64,000 nucleotides of DNA from Mnemiopsis leidyi (Eukaryota > Ctenophora > Tentaculata > Lobata > Bolinopsidae). The position numbers and the translations under genes are program-made. Below are positions 63,302-64,000 of this stretch, one piece after another. Below the pieces are notes generated by a model that ran no database searches, was not told the origin of the DNA, and was given only the letters and a program-made list of their open reading frames with translations. The DNA is taken from assembly GCA_000226015.1 (NCBI GenBank), contig JH152989.1, forward strand, positions 140,878-204,877, in the 5' to 3' direction. The first letter of the stretch is position 1, and the number at the start of each line of letters is the position of its first letter.

Positions 63302-64000
63302 GTAAGTCGGAATTGTAACGCCATCTCTACGCTAAATCGTTGAGTAGTGCTGGCCTCAAATGATATAGTGGTCTATTTGCAGCTAGTACTCACTTCTGGC
63401 CGTCCTCCGGTTAGCGATGCCCTAGTACGGACCTACTAATTCATTGTTAGTGCGGTGATATTTGCGTGTCTGTTGACCGGCCTGGCCTTACTTCATGCAG
63501 TCTGAATTTTGACAATCGGCGCGGTATTTTATCGGGAACAATTTTGCGGATTTGATTTCGAAGTTAAGGCGAAGACTTTCACTTACACTGCAACTTTCAG
63601 GTATGGCTTCATGACGAGGCAGTGTTGGTAGTGAACCAGGAGCTAACAGACTTTAGGAACACTTCACATTTCTTAGGTGGGCTCTGTCCTGGTTGCCTAG
63701 CAACCCCATTGTCGCCCAGCAACCCCAATCGCTCAGCAACCAAATTTTTCGGGTACTAAGTTGGACACTTCAGTGTTCTGGTACAGAAGGTTTCCGTTTA
63801 GGTTGCATCTAGAAGTAATTTGCCGGTTGTCCCAAGTAACAACCGCAACCTCTCGTAGGCAGACGAACTCATTTTGTCGTAATTGAATTTAACGACCGAT
63901 TTTCATTTAACAGTTAACACATCTATTTTGGATGCGAATGTCAATTCTGTGGACCTCTCATTTAGGAATTTTGCATGTTTGTTAAAGTTAAACGTTGAGA
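63302..64000. other. Start of intron 13 of the zinc-finger gene
   Basis: No coding exon is visible. The only feature that stands out is the RFX-type palindrome at 63693-63707. Confidence 0.5.
63693..63707. promoter_or_regulatory. RFX-type X-box palindrome
   Basis: GGTTGCCTAGCAACC is a perfect inverted repeat that fits the RFX X-box consensus GTNRCC/RGYAAC, followed within 40 bases by two more CAGCAACC half-sites. In animals RFX factors bind such sites upstream of ciliary and neural genes; here it lies in an intron of the zinc-finger gene, so an enhancer role is only a suggestion. Confidence 0.45.

Overview
The window looks like nuclear DNA from an invertebrate animal. Genes have short GT-AG introns, exon phases that chain cleanly, animal-type proteins (NatC acetyltransferase NAA30, mitochondrial-type pseudouridine synthase RPUSD4, BTB, actin-like and C2H2 zinc-finger proteins), CR1/Jockey-like LINE and tRNA-like SINE debris, and interstitial TTAGGG-like repeats. 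Base composition is roughly 40% G+C with no obvious CpG loss. I cannot name the species. A cnidarian or other early-branching animal would fit, but nothing here proves it.

Layout. 1-0.7 kb: 3' end of a broken LINE. 1.4-3.2 kb (minus): an intronless secreted GDPD-like sphingomyelinase D/phospholipase D family protein with four C-terminal cysteine-rich repeats. 4.0-4.6 kb: single-exon BTB protein. 5.4-7.1 kb: NAA30, five exons. 7.9-11.6 kb: RPUSD4-like RluA-family pseudouridine synthase, eleven exons. 12.5-19.3 kb: a divergent actin-like gene. One of its exons exists as two intact, phase-matched versions with a decayed third copy between them, and a small Mutator-like transposon sits in the following intron. 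19.3-53.4 kb: about 34 kb with no convincing gene. It holds microsatellites, a 57-bp minisatellite, three small minus-strand ORFs of unknown value, one orphan signal-peptide-like exon, and a striking excess of the E-box palindrome CACGTG, often with CCAAT boxes nearby. 53.5 kb to beyond the right edge: a C2H2 zinc-finger transcription-factor gene. Thirteen coding exons are visible, with six fingers and a PLNLS CtBP-type motif.

The left 20 kb is compact housekeeping and rapidly evolving genes on mostly one strand. The right 45 kb has the look of a regulatory landscape beside a transcription-factor gene. The observations most worth pursuing are the exon set of the actin-like gene and the CACGTG-dense gene desert, above all the nine sites within about 1 kb at 36.8-37.8 kb. 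All translations and site counts were done by eye. Exon borders rest on splice consensus, reading phase and family similarity, without transcript data.
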